Part shown: piece after piece, positions 7,730-16,737 of the stretch
Layout of the letters: every line of letters begins with the position of its first letter
How positions within the stretch are numbered: the stretch's first letter is position 1
DNA from: Streptomyces sp. NBC_01283
GTDB taxonomy: Bacteria; Actinomycetota; Actinomycetes; Streptomycetales; Streptomycetaceae
NCBI RefSeq assembly: GCF_041435335.1
Contig: NZ_CP108430.1
Span: 930,001 to 994,000 of the forward strand
Length of the DNA stretch: 64,000 nucleotides
Reading direction: 5' to 3'
The notes under the pieces: generated by a model
Databases searched by the model: none
What the model saw: only the letters and a program-made list of their open reading frames with translations
Told to the model about the DNA's origin: nothing
Program-made: the position numbers and the translations under genes

Positions 7730-9460
7730 ATGACCCGCACCGTTGCCCGCGTGACGATCGACGCCCTGGAAGAACTCGGAGTGCGCCACGTCTTCGGCGT
7801 GGTGGGGGACGCCCTGAACCCCTTCACCGACGCCATCCGCGCCAGCGAGTCCGTCGAATGGGTGGGCTGCCGCCACGAGGAGGCCGCCTCTTTCGCCGCC
7901 GGCGCCCAGTCCCAGCTCACCGACACCCTCGGGGTCTGCATGGGCACCGTGGGACCGGGCTCCGTACATCTGCTCAACGGGCTGTACGACGCCGCCAAGA
8001 GCGGCACCCCGGTGCTCGCCATCGCCGGCCAGGTGCCGCTCGCGGAGGTCGGCACCGACTACTTCCAGGAGGTCGACAACGACCTCCTCTTCCGTGACGT
8101 CGCCGTCTTCCGCGCCACCGTCACCTCCCCCGAGCAGATGCCCGGCCTGCTGGAGATCGCCGTACGCAACGCGATCGGGCGCCGCGGTGTGGCCGTGCTG
8201 ACGGTTCCCGGCGACATCGGCGACCAGGAGCTGCCGGCGGACCGCCCGGCCCGGCTCTCCGTCACGGAGTCCGCCAACCGGCCCGACGACCCGATCCTCG
8301 ACGAGGCGGCCACCGCCATCTCCGACGGCGGCAAGGTCACCATGCTGGTCGGCCGGGGGGCTCGCGGTGCCCGCGAGGATGTCCTCGCCCTCGCGGACCG
8401 GCTGGCCGCGCCCATGGTGCTCACGCTCAAGGCGAAGGAGGGCTTCGAGGGCGACAACCCCTACCAGGTCGGCCAGACGGGCCTCATCGGCAACCCGGCC
8501 GCCGCGCACGCGATGGACCACGCCGACACACTGCTGCTGCTCGGCACCGACTTTCCGTACCGGGACTGGTATCCGCAGGGCAAGAAGGTCGTCCAGGTCG
8601 ACCGGGTCGCCGAGCACATCGGCAGGCGCGTCCCGGTCGACGTGGCCCTCGCCGCCGACGTCGGCCCCACCGTGCGCGGTCTCCTGGAGCGCCTTGAGCG
8701 ACGCGCGGAGCGCGACCACCTGGACGACGCGCGGGAGAAGTTCGTCAAGTGGCAGGAAGGACAGCAGCGGCTCGCCACACCCGGGCACGACCACGGGCTG
8801 ATCGGCAAGGTGCGCTCCGCCTTCGACAACCGTGACCACCTCGTACGTCCCGAAGCGCTGGCCGCGGCGGTGGACGCCCTGGCGGCCGACGACGCCGTGT
8901 TCACCTCGGACACCGGCATGGCCACCGTCTGGCTCTCGCGCTTCGTCGAGATGCGCGGCTCCCGTCGCCTGCTCGGTTCGTACAACCTCGGCTCGATGGC
9001 CAACGCGATGCCGCAGGCGATCGGCGCACAGCTCCTGGACCCCGACCGGCAGGTCGTCGCCTTCTGCGGCGACGGCGGGCTCGGGATGCTCCTCGGCGAC
9101 CTCATGACCATCCGCAGCCGGCAGCTTCCGGTGAAGCTCGTCGTCTTCGACAACCAGCGGCTCGGCATGGTGAAGCTGGAGCAGGAGCAGGCGGGTCTTC
9201 CGGAGTTCGGCACCGAACTCGACAACCCGGACTTCGCCGCGGTCGCCGAGGCGCTCGGCATCACCGGCATCCGGGTGAGCCGTGCCGAGGACCTCGCCGA
9301 GGGGGTCGGCCGGGCCTTCGCCACGCCGGGGCCGGTCCTCCTGGACGTCCTGACCAACCCGGAGGAGATCGCCGTGCCGGGCAAGCCGACCATTCAGCAG
9401 GGCTGGGGATTCGCCATCGCCAAGATCCGCGAGAACCTCACCAGTCCCGGCGGCCACTGA
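7730..9460 (+). CDS. poxB: Pyruvate oxidase / pyruvate:quinone dehydrogenase (ThDP enzyme)
   Basis: A 576-residue enzyme, close to the 572 residues of E. coli PoxB. It decarboxylates pyruvate with thiamine diphosphate and FAD, yielding acetate and CO2 and passing electrons to quinone (PoxB type). The catalytic glutamate lies in RHEEAASFAAGA (about residue 50). The central domain has LVGRGARGAREDVLALADRL. The ThDP/Mg motif starts at GDGGLGML (about residue 446) and ends in VVFDNQR. The C-terminal PGKPTIQQGWGFAIAKIRE resembles the PoxB membrane-association segment. A GAAAGGAA RBS precedes the ATG. A catalase follows, consistent with an oxidative metabolic context; peroxide production is not shown. 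Confidence 0.92.
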   Translation: MTRTVARVTIDALEELGVRHVFGVVGDALNPFTDAIRASESVEWVGCRHEEAASFAAGAQSQLTDTLGVCMGTVGPGSVHLLNGLYDAAKSGTPVLAIAGQVPLAEVGTDYFQEVDNDLLFRDVAVFRATVTSPEQMPGLLEIAVRNAIGRRGVAVLTVPGDIGDQELPADRPARLSVTESANRPDDPILDEAATAISDGGKVTMLVGRGARGAREDVLALADRLAAPMVLTLKAKEGFEGDNPYQVGQTGLIGNPAAAHAMDHADTLLLLGTDFPYRDWYPQGKKVVQVDRVAEHIGRRVPVDVALAADVGPTVRGLLERLERRAERDHLDDAREKFVKWQEGQQRLATPGHDHGLIGKVRSAFDNRDHLVRPEALAAAVDALAADDAVFTSDTGMATVWLSRFVEMRGSRRLLGSYNLGSMANAMPQAIGAQLLDPDRQVVAFCGDGGLGMLLGDLMTIRSRQLPVKLVVFDNQRLGMVKLEQEQAGLPEFGTELDNPDFAAVAEALGITGIRVSRAEDLAEGVGRAFATPGPVLLDVLTNPEEIAVPGKPTIQQGWGFAIAKIRENLTSPGGH

Positions 9461-9830
9461 GCGAGCGCCCGCCACGGCCCGCCCCGCACCGCTGCGAGGC
9501 GCCGCAGCCCGGCGGTAGTGCGCCACTTCCCGCGCCCCGGCCGGAAACGGAAGCGTTCGCCACGTATTGGCGGCGCCAAGTCGGGCACTCGGTGACTGTC
9601 CGGCGAAAGATCCACCCCCGTCGGCCCGCGCCGGGCGGAAGCAGGTGCACAACGAGCGCAACACGAACAAATGGCCACACCGGCAGAAAAGCCGCAAGAT
9701 GGACTCGACGCCAGCACGCCGCCGAATCCGCCACACCACGGACAGGCCCTCGACACACAGCCCTTCGCAGCCGCGGGCGCAGGCCGTCGCGGCGCAGAGC
9801 ACGTCACCCACCGAAAGGCACTCGTACCTC
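9461..9830. promoter_or_regulatory. 370-bp gap upstream of catalase
   Basis: No gene is supported here. The notable element is TTGGCG-G-CGCCAA at 9567-9579, a perfect 6-bp inverted repeat with a one-base centre. It closely resembles the TTGGCGCGCCAA palindrome at 19587-19598 before the P450. A redox-responsive operator is possible but unproven. The RBS before 9831 is weak. Confidence 0.4.
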
Positions 9831-11351
9831 ATGAGCGACGTCACAGGTAAGGCGACCACCACGGACGCCGGCGTTCCGGTCGAAAGCGATGAGCATTCGC
9901 TCACCGTCGGCGCCGGTGGCCCCATCCTTCTCCAGGACTCCTATCTGATCGAACAGATGGCGCAGTTCAACCGGGAGCGGATCCCTGAGCGGCAGCCGCA
10001 CGCCAAGGGCAGCGGCGCCTTCGGCCACTTCGAAGTCACCGGAGACGTCAGCTCCTACACGAAGGCCGCCCTCTTCCAGCCGGGCACCCGCACCGACCTG
10101 GTGGCCCGCTTCTCCACCGTCGCCGGTGAGCGCGGGAGCCCGGACACGTGGCGTGACCCGCGCGGATTCGCGGTGAAGTTCTACACCACCGAGGGCAACT
10201 ACGACATGGTCGGGAACAACACCCCGGTCTTCTTCGTGAAGGACCCGATGAAGTTCCAGCACTTCATCCGGTCCCAGAAACGCAGGGCGGACAACAACCT
10301 CCGCGACCACGACATGCAGTGGGACTTCTGGACCCTCTCGCCCGAGTCCGCCCACCAGGTCACGTGGCTGATGGGTGACCGCGGCATCCCGCGCACCTGG
10401 CGCCACATGAACGGCTACACCTCGCACACCTACATGTGGATCAACGCGCAGGGCGAGCGGTTCTGGGTGAAGTACCACTTCAAGACCGACCAGGGCGTCG
10501 AGCACTTCACCCAGCACGAGGCCGACCAGATGGCCGCGGCCGACACGGATTACCACACCCGTGATCTCTTCGAGCACATCCGGGACGGCGAGTACCCGAG
10601 CTGGACCCTGTACGTGCAGCTCATGCCGTACGAGGACGCGGCCACCTACCGCTTCAACCCGTTCGACCTCACCAAGGTCTGGCCGCACGCCGACTACCCG
10701 CTGGTCGAGGTCGGCAAGATGACCCTGGACCGCAACCCCACGGACAACCACGCGGAGATCGAGCAGGCGGCCTTCCAGCCGAACAACCTGGTCCCCGGCA
10801 TCGGCCCGAGCCCCGACCGCATGCTCCTCGCGCGGCTGTTCTCCTACGCCGACGCACACCGCCACCGCATCGGCGGCAACTACCAGCAGCTCCCGGTCAA
10901 CGCCCCGATCTCGCCCGTGCGCACGTACTCCAAGGACGGGGCCATGGCGTACCGCAAGACGGAGGACCCGGTCTACGCACCGAACTCCAAGGGCGGCCCA
11001 GCGGCGGACACCAGCCGCTACGCACCGCCGAGCTGGTACGCGGACGGTGACATCACCCGCGCCGCGTACGTCGACCACGCGGAGGACGACGACTGGGGTC
11101 AGCCGGGGACGATGGTGCGCGAGGTCCTCGACGACGCCGCGCGCGACCGCCTGGTGGACAACGTCGTGGGTCACCTGCTCAACGGAGTGTCCGAGCCCGT
11201 CCTCGTCAGGGCCTTCGAGTACTGGTCGAACATCGACAAGTCGATCGGTGAGCGCATCCAGCAGGGCGTGCGCTCCAAGGCGGACGAGAAGGACCCCAAG
11301 GCCGCGGAACAGGCCAACCCGGCTCGCAGCAGCATGCAGGACAAGGCCTGA
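9831..11351 (+). CDS. katA: Monofunctional haem catalase (small-subunit clade)
   Basis: A 506-residue catalase converting hydrogen peroxide to water and oxygen in the cytosol. The distal catalytic histidine is H57 in [11 protein letters not shown], and the distal asparagine is in VGNNTPVFF (N129/N130). The proximal haem-ligand tyrosine is Y339 in [17 protein letters not shown]. The length and the absence of a flavodoxin-like C-terminal domain fit clade 3. ATG 9831 is chosen because homology starts there; the open frame runs further upstream without an RBS. It follows poxB, and a perfect 21-bp hairpin terminator lies just downstream. Confidence 0.95.
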   Translation: MSDVTGKATTTDAGVPVESDEHSLTVGAGGPILLQDSYLIEQMAQFNRERIPERQPHAKGSGAFGHFEVTGDVSSYTKAALFQPGTRTDLVARFSTVAGERGSPDTWRDPRGFAVKFYTTEGNYDMVGNNTPVFFVKDPMKFQHFIRSQKRRADNNLRDHDMQWDFWTLSPESAHQVTWLMGDRGIPRTWRHMNGYTSHTYMWINAQGERFWVKYHFKTDQGVEHFTQHEADQMAAADTDYHTRDLFEHIRDGEYPSWTLYVQLMPYEDAATYRFNPFDLTKVWPHADYPLVEVGKMTLDRNPTDNHAEIEQAAFQPNNLVPGIGPSPDRMLLARLFSYADAHRHRIGGNYQQLPVNAPISPVRTYSKDGAMAYRKTEDPVYAPNSKGGPAADTSRYAPPSWYADGDITRAAYVDHAEDDDWGQPGTMVREVLDDAARDRLVDNVVGHLLNGVSEPVLVRAFEYWSNIDKSIGERIQQGVRSKADEKDPKAAEQANPARSSMQDKA

Positions 11352-11375
11352 CCGGTCCTGACAGGCCTGACCGGT

Positions 11376-11422
11376 CACACGCGTCGGCCGCTGCCCGTGG
11401 GGGGCAGCGGCCGACGCGTGTG
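11376..11422. terminator. Bidirectional terminator between catalase and phosphatase genes
   Basis: A perfect 21-bp stem (11376-11396 with 11402-11422) closes a five-base loop. It is GC-rich without a T tract, as is common in Streptomyces. It lies between the convergent katA and SpoIIE-type genes and can serve both. Confidence 0.85.
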
Positions 11423-11459
11423 TGCGGGTCATGGGAGACGCACGGCCGCCAGAAACCGA

Positions 11460-13505
11460 TCACTCCTCCGGCACGCCGAAGTCGCACCAGACCGCCTTGC
11501 CCTCACCCCGCGGCTCGATTCCCCAGCGCGAGGCGACCGCCTCCACCAGCAGGAGGCCACGGCCCGAGGTGGCGGTCTCCACCGGGGACCTCTTGCGGGG
11601 GCGGGTGCTCGAGCGGTCCTTCACCCACAGCCGGACCCGGCGAGGCGGCCCGGTCAGCACCTCCAGCGTGAGGATGGCGCCGCCGTCGGTATGGACCAGG
11701 GCGTTGACGAGGAGTTCGCCCGCCGCCACCTCGACGTCGTCGGCGACCGCCCCAAGACCCCATGCCGCGAGGTGTTCCCGCAGGGCCGCGCGCGCGTCGG
11801 CGAGTCCTTCGGGGTCGGCCTGGTGGACGTACCGGTGGATGCGCGGCTCCTGGAGCGTCCCGGGGTCGGGCAGCCGGCGCAGGACCAGGAGCGCCACGTC
11901 GTCGCTGCTGCCCCATCTCTCCCACAGCGCGCGCGAGAGATGGTCCGCCAGTTCCTCGGCGCTCTCGGGGCCGTCGGACAGCACCTCGGCGAGGTTCTGC
12001 ATCCCGGTGTCGAGATCGAGGCCCGCGTCCTCCACGAGCCCGTCCGTGCACAGCACCATGGTCTCGCCCGGCACGAGGTCGAGCCGCACCTCGGGGTAGT
12101 CCTCCATGCCGAACTCGGTGGCCAGCCCCAGCGGCAGCCCGCCATGGACCCGGGGCACGCCCACGCGGCCGTCCACATGCCGCACGAGAGGCGGCAGGTG
12201 CCCGGCCCGTACGGCGCGCACGATGCCGGTGGCCGGGTCGAACTGGGCATAGGTGCAGGTGGCGAAGCGCTCGGTGTCCAGCTCGGCCAGGAAGCGGGAG
12301 GCACGCGAGAGCACCGTCGCGGGCGGATGCCCCTCACCGGCGAACGCCCGCAGGGCGATGCGCAGCTGACCCATGATGGCCGCGGCGTGGGTGTCGTGTC
12401 CCTGTACGTCGCCCACGACCACGCCGATGCGCCCGCGGGGCAGGGTGATGACGTCGTAGAAGTCGCCACCGACGTCCCGCCCGCCCCAGGCGGCGTGGTA
12501 ACGGACGGCGACCTCGGAGTCCGCGACGTCGGGAACCCCGCGCGGCAGCATCGTGGCCTGCAGGCTCTTGGCGAGGTCGCGTTCCTCGTCGAACAGCATG
12601 GCGCGCTGCAGCGACTGGGCGACGATGCCGGACAGGCCGATGCAGAGGTTGCGGTCCGCGTCGGTGAAGTCCTTCCGGCCGCGGTAGAAGAGCGCGAGTC
12701 CGCCGATGGCGCGGTCCTGCGCGACCAGCGGCAGGAACGCCGCCGAGTCGAGCTCCATGTGCTTGATGTAGGGCCCGAGGCGGGTGAAGCGCAGCCCGAG
12801 GTCGGGCAACGAGCCCACGAAGCGGGGCTGCCTGGTCATGACGGCCTCGGCCAGCGGCAGTGACTCGTCGACCTTGTGCAGCTTGATTTCGTCCAGGGCC
12901 TGCATCGTCTGGCCCACCAGGGCGATCAGCTTCAGGTTGTCCCCGTCGACCAGGCCGAGGACCAGGCCGTCGGCGGCGAACCGGTCAAGGCCGCTCGCGC
13001 CGGAGAGCACCGCCACCACGTCGTCGACCGTCACGGCCCGGGAGAGGGCCTGCGTGGTGCCCTGCACCATCAGGGCGACGCCCTGCCTGCGCTCTTCCCT
13101 GGGGTCGGTGGCCGCGAGCTCCGACCCGTCGTTCGCGGCGGTCCGCACGATTCCGACGGCGCGCACGGCCCGGCCCGCGTCGTCGCGCAGGATGCGTCCA
13201 CGGGCGTGCGCCAGGTGCACCGAACCGTCGCCGTGGCGGACACGGAAGTAGACGCCGTAGACGTCGGCACCCGTGGTGTCCGCCTCCGTGACGGCGAAGC
13301 TGATGCGTACCGCCTCCTCGGGAGGCACGCGTTTCCGCAATGAGGTGACCCGGCCGTGGAACTCGTCGGGACGCAGGTCGAGCACCGCGAGGGCACTGGC
13401 GTCGAGACCTAGCTCACCGCTCTCCAGGTCCCAGTCGAAACTGCCCATGCCGGTCAGGAACAGGCGCTGTTCCAGGTCGATGTGTGACTTCTTGGCTGAC
13501 GTCAT
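11460..13505 (-). CDS. PAS-GAF-SpoIIE phosphatase with HATPase domain
   Basis: A 681-residue cytosolic signalling protein. Residues about 15-130 form a PAS-like sensor (FDWDLESGELGLDA, VYFRVRHGDGSVH), and about 150-320 a GAF domain. Residues 340-540 form a PP2C/SpoIIE phosphatase with GGDFYDV, GDVQGHD and LCTDGLVED metal-site motifs. Residues about 560-680 are a HATPase anti-sigma-like domain (AAGELLVNALVHT, TSGRGLLLVE). Such fusions combine phosphatase activity on STAS anti-anti-sigma factors with an RsbW-like kinase module. ATG 13505 is chosen for the GGAGA eight bases upstream. The STAS protein at 46625 is a conceivable but unproven partner. Confidence 0.92.
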   Translation of the reverse strand: MTSAKKSHIDLEQRLFLTGMGSFDWDLESGELGLDASALAVLDLRPDEFHGRVTSLRKRVPPEEAVRISFAVTEADTTGADVYGVYFRVRHGDGSVHLAHARGRILRDDAGRAVRAVGIVRTAANDGSELAATDPREERRQGVALMVQGTTQALSRAVTVDDVVAVLSGASGLDRFAADGLVLGLVDGDNLKLIALVGQTMQALDEIKLHKVDESLPLAEAVMTRQPRFVGSLPDLGLRFTRLGPYIKHMELDSAAFLPLVAQDRAIGGLALFYRGRKDFTDADRNLCIGLSGIVAQSLQRAMLFDEERDLAKSLQATMLPRGVPDVADSEVAVRYHAAWGGRDVGGDFYDVITLPRGRIGVVVGDVQGHDTHAAAIMGQLRIALRAFAGEGHPPATVLSRASRFLAELDTERFATCTYAQFDPATGIVRAVRAGHLPPLVRHVDGRVGVPRVHGGLPLGLATEFGMEDYPEVRLDLVPGETMVLCTDGLVEDAGLDLDTGMQNLAEVLSDGPESAEELADHLSRALWERWGSSDDVALLVLRRLPDPGTLQEPRIHRYVHQADPEGLADARAALREHLAAWGLGAVADDVEVAAGELLVNALVHTDGGAILTLEVLTGPPRRVRLWVKDRSSTRPRKRSPVETATSGRGLLLVEAVASRWGIEPRGEGKAVWCDFGVPEE

Positions 13506-13695
13506 GGATGTCTCCGTATGCCGCTCGGTCACCATAAGCGCCAGCGGCCCCGGGCGCGCGGCCGTCGCGTCCCCGCAGAAAGTGGACATCGCTCTTCCGG
13601 TGATCTACCGGAGCAACGGGGTAACCGGGTGTTCCGCGGCCTCGACGGCCGCGGGCGAGCGAAGGGCGCAGGCGCGTCCTCAGGAAGGAGCAGAC

Positions 13696-14457
13696 GTGGT
13701 GAAGGGCAGCAGAACGATGGCGGCCGTGATCACCGGGGCGGCGTTAGTGGCCCTGTCGGGATGCGGCGGGGACGACTCGGGCGAGGGCTCCGGCGACAGC
13801 AAGCCGTTCGCGGGCAAGAGTGCCGACCAGATCGCGGCCGACGCGGTCAAGGCCACGAAGCAGGCCGACTCGATGCACATGAAGGGCACCGTGCAGCAGT
13901 CGGCGGGTTCCTCCACGACCGTCGACCTGTCGGTGGACAACAGCAAGAACTGCGACGGCAGCATCCAGGCAGAGGGCGCGTCGGCGGATGTGCGGAACGC
14001 GAAGGGGACGTTCTATCTGCGGGGCGACGAGAAGTACTGGCAGAAGGCCCTCAAGGGTCAGGCCGGCGGTGACAAGATCATCCCGAAGATCGCCGACAAA
14101 TGGGTGAAGGCCCCGGCCGACGACGCGACGACGAAGAGCCTGTGCGACAAGAACGCGCTGATGGCTTCCATGGACAAGGACACGTCGGAACGCAAGGGAA
14201 TGAAGAAGGGCTCGACGGCGACCGTCGACGGCAACGAGACGATCCGGCTGACGAAGAAGACCTCCGGCGGCGAGACACTCACGCTGTACGTGGCCACCGA
14301 GGGCAAGCCGTACATCCTGCGCTCGACGTCGACCGGCGGCAAGGAACCCAACACCGCCACCTTCAGCGACTACGGCAAGTCGGTCAGCCCTGAGACACCC
14401 GCACCCGGCGAGACCGTCGACCTCAAGAAGCTCGCCGCAGCCGGCCAGAACGCCTGA
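13696..14457 (+). CDS. Putative secreted lipoprotein
   Basis: A 253-residue protein with a lipoprotein signal, AAVITGAALVALSGCGG, the cysteine of LSGC being the lipidation site. The mature part begins with an acidic glycine/serine linker. Repeated KGT/STT-type strands follow, reminiscent of the LppX/LprG-like or DUF-type lipoproteins of actinobacteria (ADAVKATKQADSMHMKGTV). Two GTG codons (13696, 13699) follow an AAGGAG; the first is given. It is divergent from the phosphatase gene across about 190 bp. The ligand or role is unknown. Confidence 0.8.
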   Translation: MVKGSRTMAAVITGAALVALSGCGGDDSGEGSGDSKPFAGKSADQIAADAVKATKQADSMHMKGTVQQSAGSSTTVDLSVDNSKNCDGSIQAEGASADVRNAKGTFYLRGDEKYWQKALKGQAGGDKIIPKIADKWVKAPADDATTKSLCDKNALMASMDKDTSERKGMKKGSTATVDGNETIRLTKKTSGGETLTLYVATEGKPYILRSTSTGGKEPNTATFSDYGKSVSPETPAPGETVDLKKLAAAGQNA

Positions 14458-14580
14458 CACCTGACACCCGCGCAGCGGAGTGGCGATTTCGCATGGCCCG
14501 TCCCGTCAGGGGTACCGGAGATCCATGCCTCACCGGCCCGGAGATCCCGTGGCCACTCCCCCGTCCAGAAAGAGGTGCGT

Positions 14581-15003
14581 ATGTCCGCGTCCCTGCTCGA
14601 ATCCGTCGATGTGCAGGCACCGGTTTCCGTCGCCTGGCAGCTGTGGAGCGACGTGGCCCGCTGGCCCTCCTTCCTCAGCCATGTGCGGCTGGTCGAGCCG
14701 ATGGACGAGCGACGCTTCGCGTGGCAGCTGGAGCTGCCCGGCGCGGAGAAGAATTTCGTCGCCGAGCTCACCGAAGTGGTGCCCGAGAACCGGATCGCCT
14801 GGCACACGATCGAGGGGGTGGAGCATGCCGGCGTGGTGACCTTTCACCGCCTCAGCGACACGACGAGCCGGGTGACTCTCCAGATCGAGTACGACCCCAA
14901 GGGATTCATCGAGCACCTCGGTGCCCTCACCAATCTCGACTCCACCCTGGCCAACTACGACCTGGGTGAATTCCAGAAGCTCGCCGAGAAGACAGCGCGA
15001 TAG
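14581..15003 (+). CDS. SRPBCC (START-like) family protein
   Basis: A 140-residue protein with the polyketide-cyclase/dehydrase-like SRPBCC fold. It opens with VDVQAPVSVAWQLWSDVARWPSF, the family's signature first strand and helix, and ends in a long helix. Members bind hydrophobic ligands or act as cyclases; here there is no polyketide context, so lipid binding or stress function is as likely. AAAGAGGTG before ATG 14581 decides the start. A 25-bp hairpin terminator lies immediately downstream. Confidence 0.85.
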   Translation: MSASLLESVDVQAPVSVAWQLWSDVARWPSFLSHVRLVEPMDERRFAWQLELPGAEKNFVAELTEVVPENRIAWHTIEGVEHAGVVTFHRLSDTTSRVTLQIEYDPKGFIEHLGALTNLDSTLANYDLGEFQKLAEKTAR

Positions 15004-15021
15004 GTCCCCTCCGGGCCCCAT

Positions 15022-15075
15022 GGCGAGAGGGTGGCGGGCCCGCCTCCGTGGAGGCGGGCCCGCCACCCTCTCGCC
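15022..15075. terminator. Strong hairpin terminator
   Basis: A perfect 25-bp stem (15022-15046 with 15051-15075) closes a CGTG loop, just after the SRPBCC gene and just before the end of a small minus-strand ORF. It can act in both directions. Confidence 0.85.
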
Positions 15076-15091
15076 TTGTGTCAGGCCGTGG

Positions 15092-15289
15092 TCAGGCCGC
15101 GTCGCTGTGCTGCGCGGCGGCGGACGCTCGATGACGTCCCGTGCGGCCTTCCCCGTGGATGAGACGAAGGTGGCGTACGCGCCGATCGGTTCTCGGCCGC
15201 GCTTCCCCGTTCATCCGGTCCTCGATGCGGTCCATGGCGATGATCAGGAGTCCCATGGCCGGCAGGAGCATGAGTGCGACAACTAGCAT
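15092..15289 (-). CDS. Small single-pass membrane protein
   Basis: A 65-residue ORF. Residues 2-18 are strongly hydrophobic (VVALMLLPAMGLLIIAM), followed by DRIEDRM and a basic tail. The layout (short membrane anchor, then a charged RIEDR-like helix) is common among unannotated Streptomyces small proteins. An excellent GAGGAGGAC lies seven bases before the ATG, which is the main reason to believe it. It ends 17 bp from the shared terminator at 15022-15075. The function is unknown. Confidence 0.6.
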   Translation of the reverse strand: MLVVALMLLPAMGLLIIAMDRIEDRMNGEARPRTDRRVRHLRLIHGEGRTGRHRASAAAQHSDAA

Positions 15290-15581
15290 CGGCAGCGTCC
15301 TCCTCGCGGCTTCCCTTCTCGCCTGCCCCCGTCCGGCATGCCCACGACCCCGAGGTTATGGAGAGCCTGCAACGCTCTCTTCACATCCATGACTTCCGTC
15401 GGCTTTCAACGGCTTCCGGGCAGCCGTCACCCGGTCGGCCGACACAGGAATGACCTTTGGCCCGTCATGGGTGACCTTGGTCCCGTGTGTGATGCCCGCG
15501 GATGGACATTGGTCCCACTGTCGGACGGCAGATCACACACCGACACGTACGCACACGCACACAAGGGAAAGGAACATTCTC

Positions 15582-15848
15582 GTGGGCATCATCGCCTGGA
15601 TCCTGATCGGTCTCATCGCGGGAGCCATCGCCAAGGCCCTCACCCCCGGCAAGGACCCGGGAGGCTGCCTGGTGACGATGCTGATCGGCATCGTGGGCGG
15701 CCTGCTCGGCGGCTGGCTGGGCAAGGTGATCTTCGGCGTCCACTCGATCAACGGGTTCTTCCACCTGTCGACCTGGATCGCCGCCATCATCGGCTCCGTG
15801 ATCGTCCTGATCGTCTACCGCCTGCTCACCGGAGAGCGATCCCGCTAG
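15582..15848 (+). CDS. GlsB/YeaQ/YmgE-family stress-response membrane protein
   Basis: An 88-residue inner-membrane protein with three hydrophobic helices and the glycine-rich signature of the transglycosylase-associated (GlsB/YeaQ) family: GIIAWILIGLIAGAIAK, then GGLLGGWLGK and a final IIGSVIVLIVYRLL. GTG 15582 is chosen because GGGAAAGGAA lies just upstream. Family members are induced by general or envelope stress; the biochemical role is not established. The 290 bp upstream holds no gene I can support. Confidence 0.85.
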   Translation: MGIIAWILIGLIAGAIAKALTPGKDPGGCLVTMLIGIVGGLLGGWLGKVIFGVHSINGFFHLSTWIAAIIGSVIVLIVYRLLTGERSR

Positions 15849-15877
15849 GCATTAGATCGTACGTTCGAATCATTCGG

Positions 15878-15883
15878 TACACT
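15878..15883 (+). promoter_or_regulatory. Probable -10 element for leaderless AlkB-like mRNA
   Basis: TACACT ends seven bases before the ATG at 15890, and the gene has no Shine-Dalgarno. That spacing is what a leaderless transcript starting at the ATG would show. No convincing -35 is present. TTCGAA and GTAC palindromic bits lie just upstream. Confidence 0.45.
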
Positions 15884-15889
15884 GGCCTC

Positions 15890-16546
15890 ATGGCAACGCA
15901 CCAGCTGCACCAGCCGCATCAGCCGCATCAGCTGCAGGGATCGCTCTTCGACCAGAGCGATGACGTGCGCCTGGGCCCGCTGGACGGAATCCGCCGGACG
16001 GTCCTCGGTGACGGTGCGTGGATAGACCTCCTGCCGGGCTGGCTCAGCGGCGCCGACGTCCTGTTCGAGCGGCTGGCCACGGACGTCCCATGGAAGGCCG
16101 AACGCAGGCAGATGTACGAACGGGTCGTGGACGTCCCGCGCCTGCTCGCCTTCTACCGCGCCGGAGAACCCCTCCCCCACGCCGTGCTCGACGAGGCCCG
16201 GCAAGTCCTCTCCGCGCACTACGCCTCCGAGCTCGGCGAGGCCTTCACGACGGCCGGCCTGTGCCACTACCGCGACGGGCGCGACAGCGTGGCCTGGCAC
16301 GGCGACCGCATCGGCCGTGGCGCCCGCGAGGACACGATGGTCGCCATCCTGTCGGTGGGAGCACCGCGCGACCTGTTGCTCCGTCCGCGCCACGGTGGCG
16401 ACGTCGTCCGACGCCCTCTCGGACACGGCGATCTGATCGTGATGGGCGGCTCCTGTCAGCGCACCTGGGAACACGCCATCCCCAAGTCGACCCGGGCCGC
16501 GGGTGGACGCATCAGCATCCAGTTCCGGCCGCACGGAGTCCAGTGA
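15890..16546 (+). CDS. alkB: AlkB-like 2-oxoglutarate/Fe(II) dioxygenase
   Basis: A 218-residue AlkB-family enzyme; relatives oxidatively demethylate N-alkylated bases in DNA or RNA, using 2-oxoglutarate, O2 and Fe(II). The iron ligands are visible as WHGD (His-x-Asp) and the distal histidine in WEHAIPK. The 2-oxoglutarate arginines are in RISIQFRPHG. The N-terminus carries a low-complexity HQxHQPHQPHQ run of four near-identical units. The start ATG 15890 lacks an RBS but sits seven bases after a -10-like hexamer, suggesting leaderless translation. An isolated tRNA-like gene follows downstream on the same strand. Confidence 0.9.
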   Translation: MATHQLHQPHQPHQLQGSLFDQSDDVRLGPLDGIRRTVLGDGAWIDLLPGWLSGADVLFERLATDVPWKAERRQMYERVVDVPRLLAFYRAGEPLPHAVLDEARQVLSAHYASELGEAFTTAGLCHYRDGRDSVAWHGDRIGRGAREDTMVAILSVGAPRDLLLRPRHGGDVVRRPLGHGDLIVMGGSCQRTWEHAIPKSTRAAGGRISIQFRPHGVQ

Positions 16547-16613
16547 CCGATGGCCCGCGGGTGATCGGGAGCGGCGCACGGGCGCGGATGTGCGGTGGGC
16601 CCGCCCCATGCGC

Positions 16614-16619
16614 TAGAGT
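16614..16619 (+). promoter_or_regulatory. Promoter -10 of the tRNA-like gene
   Basis: TAGAGT matches the strong Streptomyces housekeeping-sigma -10 and lies 43 bases before the tRNA-like structure. The -35 is poor (TGCGGT near 16591). The transcript would start around 16626. Its leader contains a six-bp hairpin, GCCAGG-AACT-CCTGGC. Confidence 0.55.
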
Positions 16620-16661
16620 CGATCATGCGCTTGTGGCCAGGAACTCCTGGCAGCGGGCCAT

Positions 16662-16731
16662 GCGTTGGTCGTCCAAGGAAAGACGCCCCGCTTCCTGCGG
16701 GGAAATGTAGGTGCAAGGCCTGCCCAGCGCT
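16662..16731 (+). tRNA. Aberrant tRNA-Gly(UCC)-like gene
   Basis: The 70 nt fold as a complete cloverleaf. The acceptor has 7 bp (16662-16668 with 16724-16730), and U8 is at 16669. The D stem has 3 bp (16671-16673 with 16682-16684), with A14, G18, G19 and A21 kept in a six-base loop. The anticodon stem has 5 bp (16686-16690 with 16698-16702), with U33 and anticodon UCC at 16693-16695. The T stem has 5 bp (16707-16711 with 16719-16723). G1-C72, C2-G71, G3-C70, C35, C36 and U73 agree with glycine identity. Deviations: the T loop is UGCAAGG (G55 for U55), U37 replaces the usual purine, C32-G38 could pair, and the D stem ends in a C-A mismatch. No CCA is encoded. It has its own promoter-like -10 and terminator. 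It may be a non-translational glycine donor or a degenerating tRNA. Confidence 0.8.
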
Positions 16732-16737
16732 CGCGAC

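Noticed and set aside
6041..9925. Very long minus-strand open frame (about 1300 codons) opposite the FMN enzyme, poxB and katA start
   Set aside because: It is the antisense shadow of three well-supported genes in high-GC DNA. The peptide is low-complexity, rich in His/Arg/Val/Gly, with no domain.
9804..11432. Long minus-strand open frame opposite catalase
   Set aside because: It is a mirror frame of katA with biased composition and no motif.
15900..15940. Short CAG/CAT-rich repeats as a CRISPR-like or regulatory array
   Set aside because: They are inside the AlkB coding frame and encode a His-Gln-Pro low-complexity N-terminus. Units are only 9 bp, with no spacers.
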